This document shows, piece after piece, positions 22,401 through 36,121 of a stretch of 64,000 nt of DNA. The stretch is from the NCBI RefSeq assembly GCF_040054535.1, contig NC_090787.1, positions 15,157,001 to 15,221,000 on the forward strand, given 5' to 3'. A program made the translations under genes and the position numbers. Positions within the stretch are counted from its first letter, which is position 1. Each line of letters begins with the position of its first letter. The notes under the pieces are model-generated. The model worked only from the letters and a program-made list of their open reading frames with translations, did not search any database and was not told where the DNA came from. This DNA is from Antennarius striatus (lineage: Eukaryota > Chordata > Actinopteri > Lophiiformes > Antennariidae).

Positions 22401-25400
22401 GTCGTCTGAGGCATCCTGCTTTGACTCATCATCGCTGTCCCACAGAGCAATAAGGCCTTCCTGGATGGAATGTGAAAAGTCTATATTAGCGGTGACAAGT
22501 GTGTGACAGCTTTGACAGCAATAGCACCTCATGTCAGACACTCCAGTTTGAACAACAGCTCATTTGTTTCACTGGTAGCGGACTTTAAAATGCTCTCCGC
22601 AGGGATACGTTCTGTCAGAATGCGGTATAATTATCTGTAGGATTTGATATTCGCTTTAATAAACTGCTCCTCTCATATGCCATGTAGAACTATTTTTTTG
22701 GTTTGTGCAGTCAGTTCGGATACCTAACAGACTGGCTAAGCCTTTCAAGAAATTGCGAGTGGACATGGCAACAAAGGGATTTTAAAGTATATGAACAGGA
22801 AATAAAAATACTGGAATGCAGTGATGAGCAACTCAAAATAGGGTTAGGAAAACTTTTTGCGGCATTTGTTTTTATTTCCTATATTTGGCTCCTGCATTCC
22901 CCGAGACACGCTGAGAGCCTCAGCCTCATGTCAGCTGCCATTCTAAAACATGACGACTTAACATGAGTGACAGCAATTGGAGCAAAGCCTAACTGAGGGG
23001 GGGATGAGGGTGGGACTAACAGGAATAGAGCTCAGTGTTTTAAGGAGAGAGAAGTTGAATAAATTTAAATCCTATTCGAGATGTCATAACAGTCCCAGGT
23101 GTCTAAAAATAGCAGGGTAGCGTTACCTGTTCAGGCTGAGGGAGTGTGGGCTCTCTCTCTGAAACGGCATCAGCGAGGGCTCGCACCGCCTGCTGGAGAA
23201 CTCCTTGCTTCACCCACACTTCCCTCTGCAGCTCCTGCAGCACACTCAATCCACTCTAAAAGAAATGATCACACATGACAGCACACACCGAGCACATTCA
23301 AACCTATAGAAAACATAAATTAATGATGTACACAACAGCGTCGAAGATGATCGGTTACACATACATCATGGAAGGTACAAGGCTGTCAGCAGAAAGAAGA
23401 AAAAAAAGAATTGCTCAATAAATTTATTGGTTTATGATGGAGCCCACAGAGGATAACATATCAATAGAAACAGCGTAAGATCCTGACATGTGCCACCACA
23501 TCAGAAGACATTAGATCATCTGGAATTCAAGCACTCACTGCAAGGAAGAACGCAGCCTCTAGCACATTAACATCCAATGTTTATCCTCTTGAAAAGAAAC
23601 TTTTAGGTTACAACAACTCCTGACATATTAAATACACAGAGAAAATAAAGTTAAGGAAGTAGAAGGGAACAGACTACATAAAAATTAAATCTCAGACATG
23701 TGATCAATAAAGATAAAACTGTTAAATTCAGTAATAAACTTTGGTTATGCTGCTAAAGATATATGATCGAGATAAAATTGAGAGTCCCGACACAAGAGAT
23801 GTGAAAATGTGACACAAACAGCACCATTTAAATTGTAGTAGAAGATGAATGTGTTGGAAGCATTATGTGTTTTCAACTGTTAAAGCAACATTTCCATGTA
23901 AAACTCCAAAATTTGATTCCTAAAACATCTAAATGTCGTTAAACACAACTACTCATCACATTACATGTATAAAATCTGCTCACGTCATGTGCAGGAAGTA
24001 CGTTTTTACATTCAATATCCAGTTATGACACATCAGTCACAACGTTTTTTGAATATAAAACAAAAATATGAAATACTTTATTAGTTAATTTTTGCTTGAA
24101 GTTTTGGTTAAATTATGGTAAATCTGTAAAAGTCAAATACAAACCAGCACTTTAATGGTTTATAAATACTCACCTGTAGCCTTGACTCTAATGCTTGAAG
24201 AGTGAGGAGAGAGTTCTCTGGAGGAGGAGATGTCTTTGGTGCTTCATGGTCCTGGCAATGCTAGAATTTAAGATATATTCTATTAGTGAAGCTGACATCT
24301 GCCACGAAATATGGTGTTGAGTAATTATGTCTTACAGCATATGAAATGCCACACAGGTCTGTGAGGAGGAATCTGTCCAGTGGCTGTGCTGTCACACCTT
24401 CATCCTGAAAAATCAACAGCATCTGATCGGATCCATAACCCAGGAAGTCGTCCACGTGGACTGAGCTGACGCCTGACCAGCAGGCGGCAATCTGAAGATC
24501 AGAGTTCAATAAAGAAGGGTTAACAGTTCACCAGTCATAAATACACTCGATTCCAATATCAGTTCTTGCCCACCTGAAATGTTTCCTTCCACACAGCACA
24601 AGCATGGCCCCGGTGGAAGGACGTGACGAGCAGGCAGCCGTTCCTTCCTGTGTTGACAACCTGAATGTTCTCAGGCTGCTCAAAGGGGAGGTGACAGATT
24701 TCTTTGACAATTCCATTCTCAAAATAAACCAGCTGCTGATGAGAAGTGGCTGCAACCACAACAGACTTCAGCAAATCCCCATCACCAGCATCCTTTTCAG
24801 CCGAAAGCACCAAAATGCACCGTGTGATGCCAATGTATGGATGAGGCATAAGTGTGGTTCCATCGAACACTTGACCATTATGAAGAAGACAGCCCACGAC
24901 TTCTGTGTGGGAGCTCTGATCAGAAGGATCCCCCAGCCCGAGGATAAACACCTTTCCCCCATCAAGGGGGAGTTCTCCCACAACACCTTGGGAAATCTGG
25001 ATGGGGGTCTGCCTCACCTCTCCATCCTGTGGAGACATATAGAAGACATTACCCGCATGGCTCCACAGCACCGTGGGGCCCCGGAGGATTGTCACGCTCC
25101 CCCTGATTTGATAAGGGACTTTAAAGTCAAGGCAGGGCTCCAGTCGGTTCGAGTCACTCAGTGTGAACAGACTATACCGGAAGCTGCCCTTCCTCTCACT
25201 CCTCTTCATCACTAGAACACACGGTGTGATCGCTCTCCTCCGGACGTGTAGGGCGCTTTGGCATTTCATTATGTCCACGTGTGACGATCTCTTCCCGGCG
25301 ACGGTAGCCGCTCCGCTCGATTCCTCCTGAAATCTGTTGTCCTCCCGTTTGAAGGAAAATCTGCTGAAGGTTAACCCTGAATCGCTGACATCTGGAGCTC

Positions 25401-25485
25401 TTTTACAGTTAAATAATATTACATTTCCGGAGAGGGAAAGCTGGTGGGGAGTTTGGTGTTCAGCTTCACAGAACAACTCCTCCAT
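19465..25485 (-). CDS. fancb: Fanconi anemia group B protein
   Basis: Nuclear scaffold subunit of the Fanconi core complex. With FANCL and FAAP100 it forms the module that monoubiquitinates FANCD2/FANCI at interstrand crosslinks. Coding exons in transcript order: 25485-24574, 24491-24336, 24260-24174, 23255-23127, 22460-22288, 21483-21077, 20996-20756, 19879-19465; all GT-AG and in phase, total 839 aa (human about 859). The large first exon carries the N-terminal beta-propeller-like half, with the diagnostic HACAVWKETFQ at its end, continuing VHVDDFLGYGSDQMLLIFQD in exon 2. Exon 5 has VEKLWRRFAEDQMVVGV, matching human VEKIWYRVIDDSLVVGV. The C-terminal exon begins SELRMLQFLDSLLSYIP and contains an acidic run and a charged, likely helical tail (about 760-839). 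The middle is poorly conserved, as is normal for FANCB. Head to head with mospd2. Confidence 0.93.
20331..20560. other. Complex unique sequence in fancb intron 7
   Basis: The stretch has mixed composition without low-complexity runs and contains homeodomain-like cores (agattaagagtgattaaag) and octamer-like 'atgcatgagcat'. It is not coding. It looks like a candidate conserved non-coding element, but conservation cannot be tested here. Confidence 0.25.
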
Positions 25486-26029
25486 TATGCTAGAGAGAAG
25501 CTCAAGTTTGGGCCACAGGGTTCGAGTTCATCTTCATGACAGTTTAAGTTATTTCCAAGTTGGTTATTTCCGGTCATATTCATGTCAGAAGTCTCATTCG
25601 TAGACAGCTAGTCGCTGAAATAAAAAAATATAGCCATATTCTAGTCATACCGCGAATCCTTTCTGCGCGCCAACTCAGTTAAACACTTCCGGTCTCCAGG
25701 TGCATTGTGGGTAAACAGATGAGACTGTAAACAAACAGCAGCAAGTCGGCGGCTCTCAAGCTAATGTGTCGAGTTTTCTGTTGAACGAATCGAGTGGGAT
25801 TAAAACGACATAAAAATCTCCTCTTTCAGTCTTGATGACATTCGAGCTCTTCCCAGTTGAGTCGGACTAGCAGCGTTTTAGAGGTGTGGTCACGTCTGGA
25901 ACCAAAATGGCGACGACAGGATGTCAGTTTCCTACTGCGCCCTGATTCATGTAGCTAAACGTCAGCTAAGTAGCTTGTTAACGAGGAACCAGCAGGCAGA
26001 CAGGGACGGAAAGCCGGTGACAGCTGAAG
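25486..26029. promoter_or_regulatory. Divergent promoter of fancb (-) and mospd2 (+)
   Basis: Only 544 bp separate the two start codons. The interval carries ETS-type cores (ACTTCCGG at 25685-25692; TTTCCGG at 25566-25572), a 'gcattgtgggta' element, and a YY1-type AAAATGGCG at 25904-25912. There is no TATA box. These are established hallmarks of bidirectional housekeeping promoters. The exact start sites are inferred to flank the ETS site. Confidence 0.7.
25907..25945 (+). CDS. Possible uORF in the mospd2 5'UTR
   Basis: A 12-codon frame (MATTGCQFPTAP, stop TGA) lies 85 bp before the mospd2 start. Its ATG is embedded in a YY1-like AAAATGGCG motif, so the ATG may simply be part of a promoter element. 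Whether it is transcribed depends on the true start site. Confidence 0.35.
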   Translation: MATTGCQFPTAP

Positions 26030-29000
26030 ATGGCTGAAGTTGATCAACACGAAGGAGAACAGGTATTTTTGTTTATTAGCTAAAAAACAAACAAACAAAA
26101 AAACGCTTCCCAGTCATTCTCGAAAAGCCGCCTGTCTGTAATGAGAGGAAACTGTTTTCTCAGGACATTGAGAAGAAAATCGAAGAGACGAGGCAGAGAT
26201 TTAAGAACGAGTTTCTTCAAGGTAAGCCAGTTATTTCAAATAAGCGAGCTGTAACTTTTTACCTCAGCTTTTGAATTAACTTTTTGCTCCATAGGACTTT
26301 ACTTATTGTATATTTAACGCGTACTAGTCATAAGTACCTGTAACGCTACTTGGTAACGTTGACATGACCTGAATGCTGTCATAATCCGGAGCGCTCCAGT
26401 TGCTAACTTTAGCTCTATCACATGTAGGTGAGTAAAGGTTGTGGCCTGCAGGTGGATTTTATTCACTAGAGTTTTACAAGAGCAGTAAAAATCACCTGCA
26501 TGTAAAAGCATTCTGATGCAGGAATGTCATTGTGACTGAAAGTGAAACTTGGATCATCATGTGATTCAACCTTGATGTTCTGCTTCCCAGATTCGACTGA
26601 AAAATATGACTCCAGAGATGTGGAGAGGCTGCAGAGCGACGACTCTCTGGTGGAGGGATACCTGACGTGGAGGACCAATGTGGTGGACGATGCAATAAAA
26701 ATGATCGATGAGAGCTTCCAGTGGAGAAAAGAGTTTGGTGTGAATGGTAGGAAGTCTTGATGGCTTTCTACACCACTTAAAAGTAGTCTGGGCATCTGTT
26801 TTTAATACTAACCTGACACTAATTTACGACAAAACCCAGTTGTTTTTTTTACCAGAAAATTATCCTGCATAAATATAATTTACATTAAATTTTAAATGCT
26901 TCATTAAATACTTGGCAACCATTATTTTGAATCTGACCAGTCCTAAAATTTTAAAGTTTTGTTCATTATATTTTTTACCCTGACCCTACATACATTTTTT
27001 TTCAGCCAAAAAAAAAAAGTTCAAAATCCAGTCCAGTATTGACACTGCCTTGATTTCGATGTTTGCTATCAGGTGACAGAGACCGTCGGTCAATTTTGTG
27101 CCGTAGTGGGATGAATTGAGTGTTATTGTGTGTTAGTAAAGTTCTGTCAAATGTAATCTAATCTAAATGTCCACCATTCATTACCCGTGACAACAGTCCA
27201 CACTGTTTCTCTTGTCTGAGGAATGTGTGAGGCTCTTTTCTCATCTTTAATCGAACAAATGTAATTTTACAAACTGTTGTTTTTAGGTAATCTGATTTAT
27301 TGAAACCATTACTACCCAGGGGCTATGTCTTATTTTTTCTCTTTATGTAGATATCATTGTCAAGTGGATATATGTCACGTTTTCAGGAAGTGGGAAACTT
27401 TCACAGTTTCCATTACCCATAATTGAAAATGCAAGACTTCCTGTAGGAACATAAAAAGGTCAACAGTCTATTTGACTTGTATTCTCTTGGTTGTTGTTGA
27501 TCAATTTTATTTTAACAGTGTGTTGCGGCTAATGATTTAAAGGTAGTTTTTCTGAAAATTTTCATTTTAAGATGTTTTATTTACACACATTTTATTCATC
27601 ACTTTTCTCTTGTATATGTATAAAGGAGTAAGACTGTATCACAGTCATTAATGGTGTAATTTGTGCCTGTCTGTATGTTTCAGACCTGAATGAGAGTATA
27701 ATTCCCAAATGGATGTTTGAAACAGGCGCTGTCTATCTCCATGGTTACGACAAGGAGGGAAACAAGCTGTGTATGTACCCTTTCTACAAATCTACCTGTT
27801 AAAATTGGGTGCAGCTTAACCTTCAAAAACTGAAAAATGGTTCCATTGGAAGTGCTTTACAAAAGCAGAAAACTATTGAAACCTAATTCTTTTTTGTACT
27901 GTGTTTAGTTTGGTTCAGAGTAAAGCTGCATGTCAAGGATGCAAAAACTCTTATTGACAAGAAGAAGTATGTTGCCTTCTGGCTGGAGCGCTATGCAAAA
28001 AAAGAACCTGGAATGCCTCTTACTGTTGTGTTCGACATGACGGAGTCTGGCCTCGGTAATATAGTAAGTACCTGATGACGCTGTTTCACAGGAAGCACCG
28101 TTACAACATGTGATATTGTGATCATGATTTACTACCTGTTTGTCCTGTCAGATCCACACCGCTGGTAAAAAAAAAGATTTATATTCTGTCCTTGTTGCCA
28201 TATTAAAACAATTTTCTTAAACTTGTTAAAATACAATTTTTTCCGCACTATAAGGTGCACTGGACTATAAGGCGCACCTTCAACAAATGGCTTATTTTAA
28301 AACTGGTTTTTTTATGTATAAGGCGCACTGGATTATAAGGCGCACTGTCGGTTTTTGAGAAAATTAAAGGCTTTCATGTGTGCCTTATAGTGCAGAAACT
28401 ACATATCGTCATATGTCTTGCCATGTGAGCTGTGATGCTCTTCAATGAGTTCACACTTTAGAGATTAAATTGACCTTTAAATCCGCTGGTCGGTTAGAGT
28501 GGACCGTCTAATCCAGAAGACCCGCTGTGTTGCAGGCGTTAGCTCCCTGATGTGTCTCTGCTGGCGACGGTATTTCATCAGCTTGGCTCCCCTCCTGCAG
28601 AAATGTCTCAATTAAATATAAATGAGCACCAGCAAGGCGACAATGATAAATAGCCGAGCAAAACAAATATGAAATGAGCAGATTAGACGAGGATTTGGAG
28701 GGCGGTCTGACTGAGACTTGTTGAATCACAGCGCACAGAGCTACAGCAAGGGGAGCCGATATGATCTCATTAGAACTCGGAACAGGAGTCTCCAGCATAG
28801 CAATGAGGCTTCTGGCCAATTATGGAGTCCAGCCAGGGGAGCTGTATGTAGAGATGTACCCACTGTTGGACTGATGTTTGGAATTAAAATGAACATTTTT
28901 TTTTTCTTCACCAAAATCAATTACATTTTTAGCAAAAATCCAACACAGGTGAAATTATCTATTTGAATCAGAAGCCATCTCACCTCAAAATGACAAAAGC

Positions 29001-32000
29001 TGTTTGATGAAGGAGATGTATTGAAGTGGTTAAAAAGTCACATAATGGCATGTTGAGAAGATTATATATCAAAATCCTCTGTTCTTGCTCTAGGGTATTA
29101 TTTTTATTATTCAAGGATGATTAGTTGGGGATTGTTCAGAAGAACTAGTGGTACATTTTTATTTTCTAGATATAGAGATGGTTAGGCGTGAAAAGATACT
29201 CCCCCTGTTGTAAATGCATAAAGCATCTTTTATAGATGAAGGTCCTTCAGGTATCTTTTTTTAATATCAGTGTTTCTGCTTTGTCTTTTTAAGGACATGG
29301 AGTTTGTGAAGTACATAATCAATTGCTTCAAAGTTTATTATCCAAAGTTTTTATGTAAGTAACAAAGGTTTTCATTAACAAACAATTGTTTATTCACATT
29401 CATGCATGCTTTTCATTAATCTGATGTGATTTACAGGTAGTGTCATGTGTTTTTAACATTTTTTTGTTGCCTTTTTTAGCCAAGATGATCATTGTGGATA
29501 TGCCTTGGATCATGAATGGTGAGTTTTTCTGGGTACTGTGTACAATCTTGTTTAGTTTTAGGCCTATCTGTGATTTATTTCATTATTATATGATCTTAAA
29601 TATTGAACATTTTATTTCAGCTGCTTGGAAGATTGTGAAGTCGTGGTTGGGTCCTGATGCAATCAGCAAACTCAAGTTTGCATCCAGATCTGAAGTCCAA
29701 TCTTTCATAGAGGCTGAGTACCTCCCACCTTCTTTGGGTGGAACGGTGGGTTATTTAACATTAAACAGTCCTTGAATAGACTTGTACTATGTTTTAATAA
29801 ATGATCAAATTAGTGATATGTTTACTCTTGACAAAAATTACTTTAGATTTCTTCCTTAACCATGTCAACGTATTTATTCAAATCCAAATCATGACTTTAT
29901 ATGTTATGTTTGTGTATTCCAGGACCCCTTCAGGTACAGCTACCCTCCTCTTCCTGATGACGATTTCCAGACACCCCTCTGTGAAAACGGACCCGTCCTC
30001 AGTGAGGACGACACAGAGAGCAAAGAGGAGGAAACGGAAGTTAAAGATGCCCTAGAGTCCAGCTACAACTCCGAGGTTGCTGTAAAGCCCAAAAAGGTAC
30101 TTCCATCAGTTTTATACCTCACTTTAAATTACATTTGAGTTATTTAATTTATTTTTATGAGTTATTTTGCTGCGGTTAAAAGCAGTATTGCTCCTTCTGA
30201 GTTACGGAAGTGCCCACAGGACACAGTATGGGTCTGTGGGGTCTGTTTATTTTGATGTAACTGTCTGCATGTTATATTTTTAAATAAAACATGCAAATTC
30301 AAGTCATGAAATATTCCTAAGAATCTTTTGGCATCATGAGTATAGTGGCTCTCTTGTGAGCTTCGTAAGTTGTGATTCCAGTATTTCAGGCGGTGTTGTT
30401 AAATTGGACAGCTCTGATTCCTCTTCCTTCACTGGCTTCCTGAGGCCTGAGATTACAGACCATAATCAGACCACTACTGTGAATTAAGTGGAAATTAATG
30501 GCCTGATTTTAGACGTGAAGCTCTCGCTCATTGTTCCTGTAAAGGCGACTCCCGATGTCTTCAGTCACAATGGCATAGTGCCATTGATCTTCATGTGGCC
30601 CACAGAGGAATTGAAGCCGCTCATCTGAGCTTTCTTCTGCTCCAGACACACTCCTCTTCCCTCAAACAGAAACACGTAACTTCAGTGTATTGCTGGCTGT
30701 CACCGCCATGCCGCTCAGGCTTCATCTTGAATATGTCTGCAGCTCATTGTTCACCTCCCTCTCCCTCTGGGGGTGACCAAACGTTACCTCCCTGCAGTCA
30801 GAGCTGCAGCTTATGTGAGTTATTCCACTGGCTCCCCACAGGACCATCCAGCCTCGCATTATAATCTATTTAGCTTCTTTTCTGGCCTCCTCCATTCAGA
30901 GAGCCTGCATGGGAATAAGTGAGAAGGAGTGAAGGAAAGGAGTCAACTGAGGGATTGTATTTCAAAGACCAGCATATATTTTATCATGATTGTATTAATG
31001 TTATACATTTACACAGCTATTTACTTATACTCAACATACAATAAATGTGACAACCAAGACTCACCTGTGCTGGAACTTGAGGGAGTTATGTACAGGTTTT
31101 GTAAATTATTGCCTAGTGCACTAGAGAACTAGTTTACTAAATGTTTCAACTGGATAGAGCTAGTGCACTGACTATTTCTGCTGGTGAGGTCTAGTACACA
31201 AACTTTATCCACTAGATAGATCTAGTATGCAAACGTGGTCTGCTGCAGCTGCCTAGCAGTCCTCCTATAACAGACAGAGCCTTTATTGTGACTCACAAAG
31301 CAGAAATATGCTAATCGGTCAGTTGTCACACTTTTTCTGGTACACATTACTGTCTGGAGGAATGAAGCCCAGATCTCACTCTTCAGGGCTTTTTTTGGCT
31401 TGATCGATTAGTAAACCCTGTAACTGTTAACTGCAACAGTAGTTCTGACGTGTGGCGCAGAAGAATCAGCTCTTTGGATAACCGTTAAATATTCATCAGC
31501 TTAACCAGAGAAACCAGTTAAATAGCAATAGTAATGTAAGTGCAGCGAGGATATTGAAATATAAATGAGTGTGAGGATACAACCAAACACCATCAGCTGC
31601 TCTCAGAGATTTGTTGAGGAATATTCAGGTTTAAACGGTATTAGTTAAACAATCTATGCTTTAATTATTTACGATGTGACTTGTAGTTCTGTCTGAAGGT
31701 TACACATTAACCGCTGTATGAAGAATTATTCATTCAGTCAAGCTGCTGATAAATTAAGAGTCTTTCTATTCTACAAACATTTAACACACACCACAAGAAA
31801 CACCACAAGTGAGTTTATAAATACAGACTTATTATTGAATTTAATGCCTGAAAACCATCAGAAACAGTTTCCAGGTAAACGTCTGGGAAGAGGTGATGGG
31901 GGTCAAAGTCGATGACGGGGGGAGGGCATCCTCAAAAAGTCTTGTTTGCTCACAAAAGGTCTCTGCTTGCGCGTCATGAACTCATTTCATCTGGTCTTGG

Positions 32001-35000
32001 TAATAAGACTTTTTTTTTTTTCTCATCTCTTGTGCTGTGACTAAATCTGGGGCATCGGATTAATTCGGTGATTCAAGCCTGTCTGAGTACATTCCACATT
32101 CCACTTATTCAAAAAATCTACACCCCCTCCTTTCCTTCCATTGCCTCCTTTCATTCCAAAAAACCTAACTTCTTCCAGCTTCCAGGCATGACGACTTTGA
32201 TGGTTTCAGGAAGTTAATTTCCTCTTTCTCTTTTTTGAAACAAGGGCTGGAGGTGGTAAGGCAGTGTAGGATCTCACCCATACATGGAGCTCAGAGTCCA
32301 GAAGATTTCACCAGGCTGGAGAGCCAGGTGCGCTCACGTGACTTTAAATGACGGTGAGCGCACCTCACTCTCGGTCAGCTGATGCCAGATGTCTTCACCA
32401 CACCTGGGTGTTCATCTCCTGACCTGTCCTGGACCTCACATTTCAATCTGACCTTCCAAATTTCAATGCACTGTTTCACAAACACAACATTTCTGACTTT
32501 GTTCTTAAGGAATGTAGGCTAAGTGAAGTAGCCTACCTTCTGCACAATATCTAGCTGCTGAGATTATTACCATTTTAATGAAGTAAGTTCTTAACCCTTT
32601 GCACTCCACGTTGAGCCACGTTTGCCTTTGAGGTCACTGTGTTTTAACCAGCATCCCTCTGTGCCTTGTGTCCAAACATTATCCTGTACCGGGTCTGTGA
32701 CTCTGTTGAGAGCTAAGCGTGTATCTTGTGTCTTAATACGCTGTCTTATCAGAAGACACTCACTAATGAGCATTTCACTAATCCTTCCATCGAGGACTCA
32801 AACAAAATCTTGAATTTTTTTTTTTTTTGGTCTTTGAATTTCAAATCTTACAATGTGTAGAAAAGGTTCTCTAATTATTTTTTATTTTTATGTGGCCTAA
32901 TTTTATTTGTTTGTGCATGACTTTTATAATCAGGGTGTAATTTTTTATCTGTCTCTCAGAGCAGCCATTTCATTCATTTTTTTTGTTAATCTCTAATGTG
33001 ATTTTACATGAGATGTGGCAAAATCAGCACCAGTGACCAAACTTTTGTAATTTAATCCAAACCTGTACAACACAAAGTAAATCTTTTTACTAATTCCTGA
33101 GCATGCTTTACACTTTCCAGTCACAATATAACCTAATTGTGTTGCCATTTTTTGAAATGATGAATAAATGAAGACATTTCATCAGCTGCTGATTATCTCT
33201 TGATGTCTTCATTGTGGCAGTTACATGACGATCAGCCGTTAAATAAAAACGACATATTTTGTTGCTTATCCAGTAAATGACACACTTCCGATCTGAGTCA
33301 CAAAGTGTTTCCTGGACACACAGGGTCTGCTCACCTTTGCCCTGTTTCCACCTATGGTGTGTTCGCTCTCATCATCTGTTATCACCTCCTATGGTGTCAG
33401 AACCACCGTGAAGTCATCCATTCCCTCACATCAACAACTTTATTAAAGTCAACTCTTATGCTGACATTTCACACTTTTCAACCCGTCAGCTTTTACATGG
33501 TCTCCTGATCAGCCTGTGGTCGAATTGGGTCAAAGTTTGTGGGTGTGCAGCCACACCATTAAAGAACAAGATGTTAACTTCTGCTCTGGTTGAACTCAAG
33601 TAACTCAAGTTTATTCAGTTTTATTCCAGTTCAAAGACACAACTTAATGGGTTAGTTTGGTTCTTATAAGAAGGTATCTTTGTCTAGTCGGACCAATGTT
33701 CGTCATCAGGGAGGTCTTTGCAAAAGCAAAATGAAGATTTCTCCAAACTTTCTATCAGATAACAGTACTTTGTGGTTTTTTCGCAGGAACCACTCATAAA
33801 TCATCACTGATGACTGTCAAGAGCCTCATTAACTGATAGTTGTCTCTACGTGAAGGGCAAGGGTCAAACATTTCATTTTCAAGGAAGGCGCCAGATAAGA
33901 GTCACATGACTACTTTATCAGTATTATGAGTGTCTTTTATAATCAAGCGCTCTTTGTTGTTCCAGGTGAATTTCCTGGAAGACAGCTTGAAGTCAGAGGA
34001 CAACGATAAGGGAGACGCAAACACCAGAACCAGAGGAATCAAGAAACCGCTGACCACCTTCAAAGGGCCTCTGCTGGATGTTAGGTGGGTCATCCTGCCG
34101 ACACTCCTCTCCCACCGCATTGAAGCGAGACAAGAAGACGCAGACTTTAAATCCACTGACGTTACAGTTTTGCTTTAGGGAAGTCTCTTGACAATTTTGC
34201 TTGAATTTGCAAAATTGTCAAGAGAAATTTTGCCTAGAAGTTTGTTCAGACATTCATTGTGCCCTGAAGATAAATCCCATCCACTTTGATGAACTTCTTT
34301 ACACATTACATACAATATATATAATGTTATTTATATATTATTTATATTAAACGTATGTAATATATGGGGGGTTTTTTAAAGTATTTTTTTGTAAGTATTT
34401 TTTTTTACAGCTGGGGTTGTGTTTGTTGCCCAATCGGAGGATGCGTTTTGTTGCTTTACCCCTGTTTGCCTCCTGTAAAATCAACAGTCAGTTGTTATAA
34501 TCTCATTATGACCTCATGAAGATGAACTATATTCCCTCAGTATTCAATCCAGACCGTTTCATGTCAGTAACGTGCACCGAGGGAGCTGTGAACTGAGTGA
34601 ATGTGTATTGATCTGCCTCATGCAAAAATACACATTTTAATTGTCTTGCACTTATTGACAGGTTTGTTGTCGTCACCTGGTGGGCCAAAGCCTGACCTTG
34701 TAATTGATGTGTTTGTTCATGTACAGCCCAATCGATCTGGTCATGGGCAGGAATTAAGGATGCTCCCAATCAATCGTTCAACGAGAGACGCTGCCAAATA
34801 ATGCGCTCGTCGCCTCGTTCACGTGACGTGTCGTCAGACACGTTGTAATTTATCGTTGGATGGATGGTAACCTCACCAGAGGACGGCGTTAACAGCGATC
34901 GCCGTGTGTTTGCAACGTGCGTGTTACCCCTGGTGTTCATGAATACTGAAATATTCAGTTGTGTTTTTACAGCGCAGCAGCTCTGACATGAGGCTTTTGA

Positions 35001-36064
35001 CAGCCGTGGATCATGAGTTTTACTGATAAACAGATTTAACTGAGCCTGCAGTCTTTCTGAGCAGTGCTAGCCTCTATTTGAGGCCGTCAGGGTGCCTTTG
35101 GGAATCAGGGGGAGGGGGTCTTTGAGCTGACGTCTGCCTAAGGTCTCCAGAGCCGGAAGACTGTTGATGTGATGCTCCAGACAAACAGCTGTTTTATTGT
35201 GGAAGGATCACATGAAGGCGTGCAAAAATAAAGCACATCACTGATCTTTCAAAGCATCAGTATGTCCTATGTGTTAATCGATTAAGTCTCATAGCAAAGA
35301 AATGCAAACTCCTTTATCGTATTGCATTCACCGTCATGAATAAATGTCGTCTTTGACTCGGGTCCAAACAAACCCTCACCATGCGACTGCTCCCTGTTGT
35401 CAGCTTGCTGTCAGAATGGTTAATTAACTAGCAGCACCTTAAACAGTGTGTAAACATACCTGCAAATGTCACAGTGGTCCTTTTAAATGCTGCTGTGCTC
35501 CCGAGTCTTCAATCGCTCCAACATCTTTGTCTGCAACAGTTTGTCCTCTCCCCTGCCAGTTCAGCCTGTTAATCACTAGCATGTTTCCATGGTCACCGAG
35601 GAAAGATGATTTCACCAAGGACCCAGATCTGTCTGCATTTTTGTTAAAAAATTATATATATATATATATTTTTTTTTTTTCATTCATTCATTCATTTTCC
35701 AACCCGCTTAATCCGGTAACGCAGGTCGCGGGGGAGCAGGTGCCTATCATGGCAGTCTCAGGGCGTGAGGCGGTGGACACTCCGGGCACGACGCCAGTGT
35801 ACCGCGGAGCCACATAGAAACAATCATTCACACACTCACTCCTATGGTCAATTTGGGACCGGCCAATCAACCTGAAGCGCATGCTTTTGGAGGTGGGAGG
35901 AAGCCGGAGAACCCGGAGAGAACCCACGCAGACACAGGGAGAGCATGCAAACTCCGCATACGCATATATATGTATATATATATATGTATATATATGTATA
36001 TGTGTATATGTGTATATAGTATGTATATGTATATATGTATATATACAGTATATGTGTGTGTGTG

Positions 36065-36121
<57 letters not shown>

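Noticed and set aside
24604-25215. 203-codon open frame on the + strand
   Set aside because: It is the antisense shadow of the large fancb first exon, which has clear family homology and splice sites.
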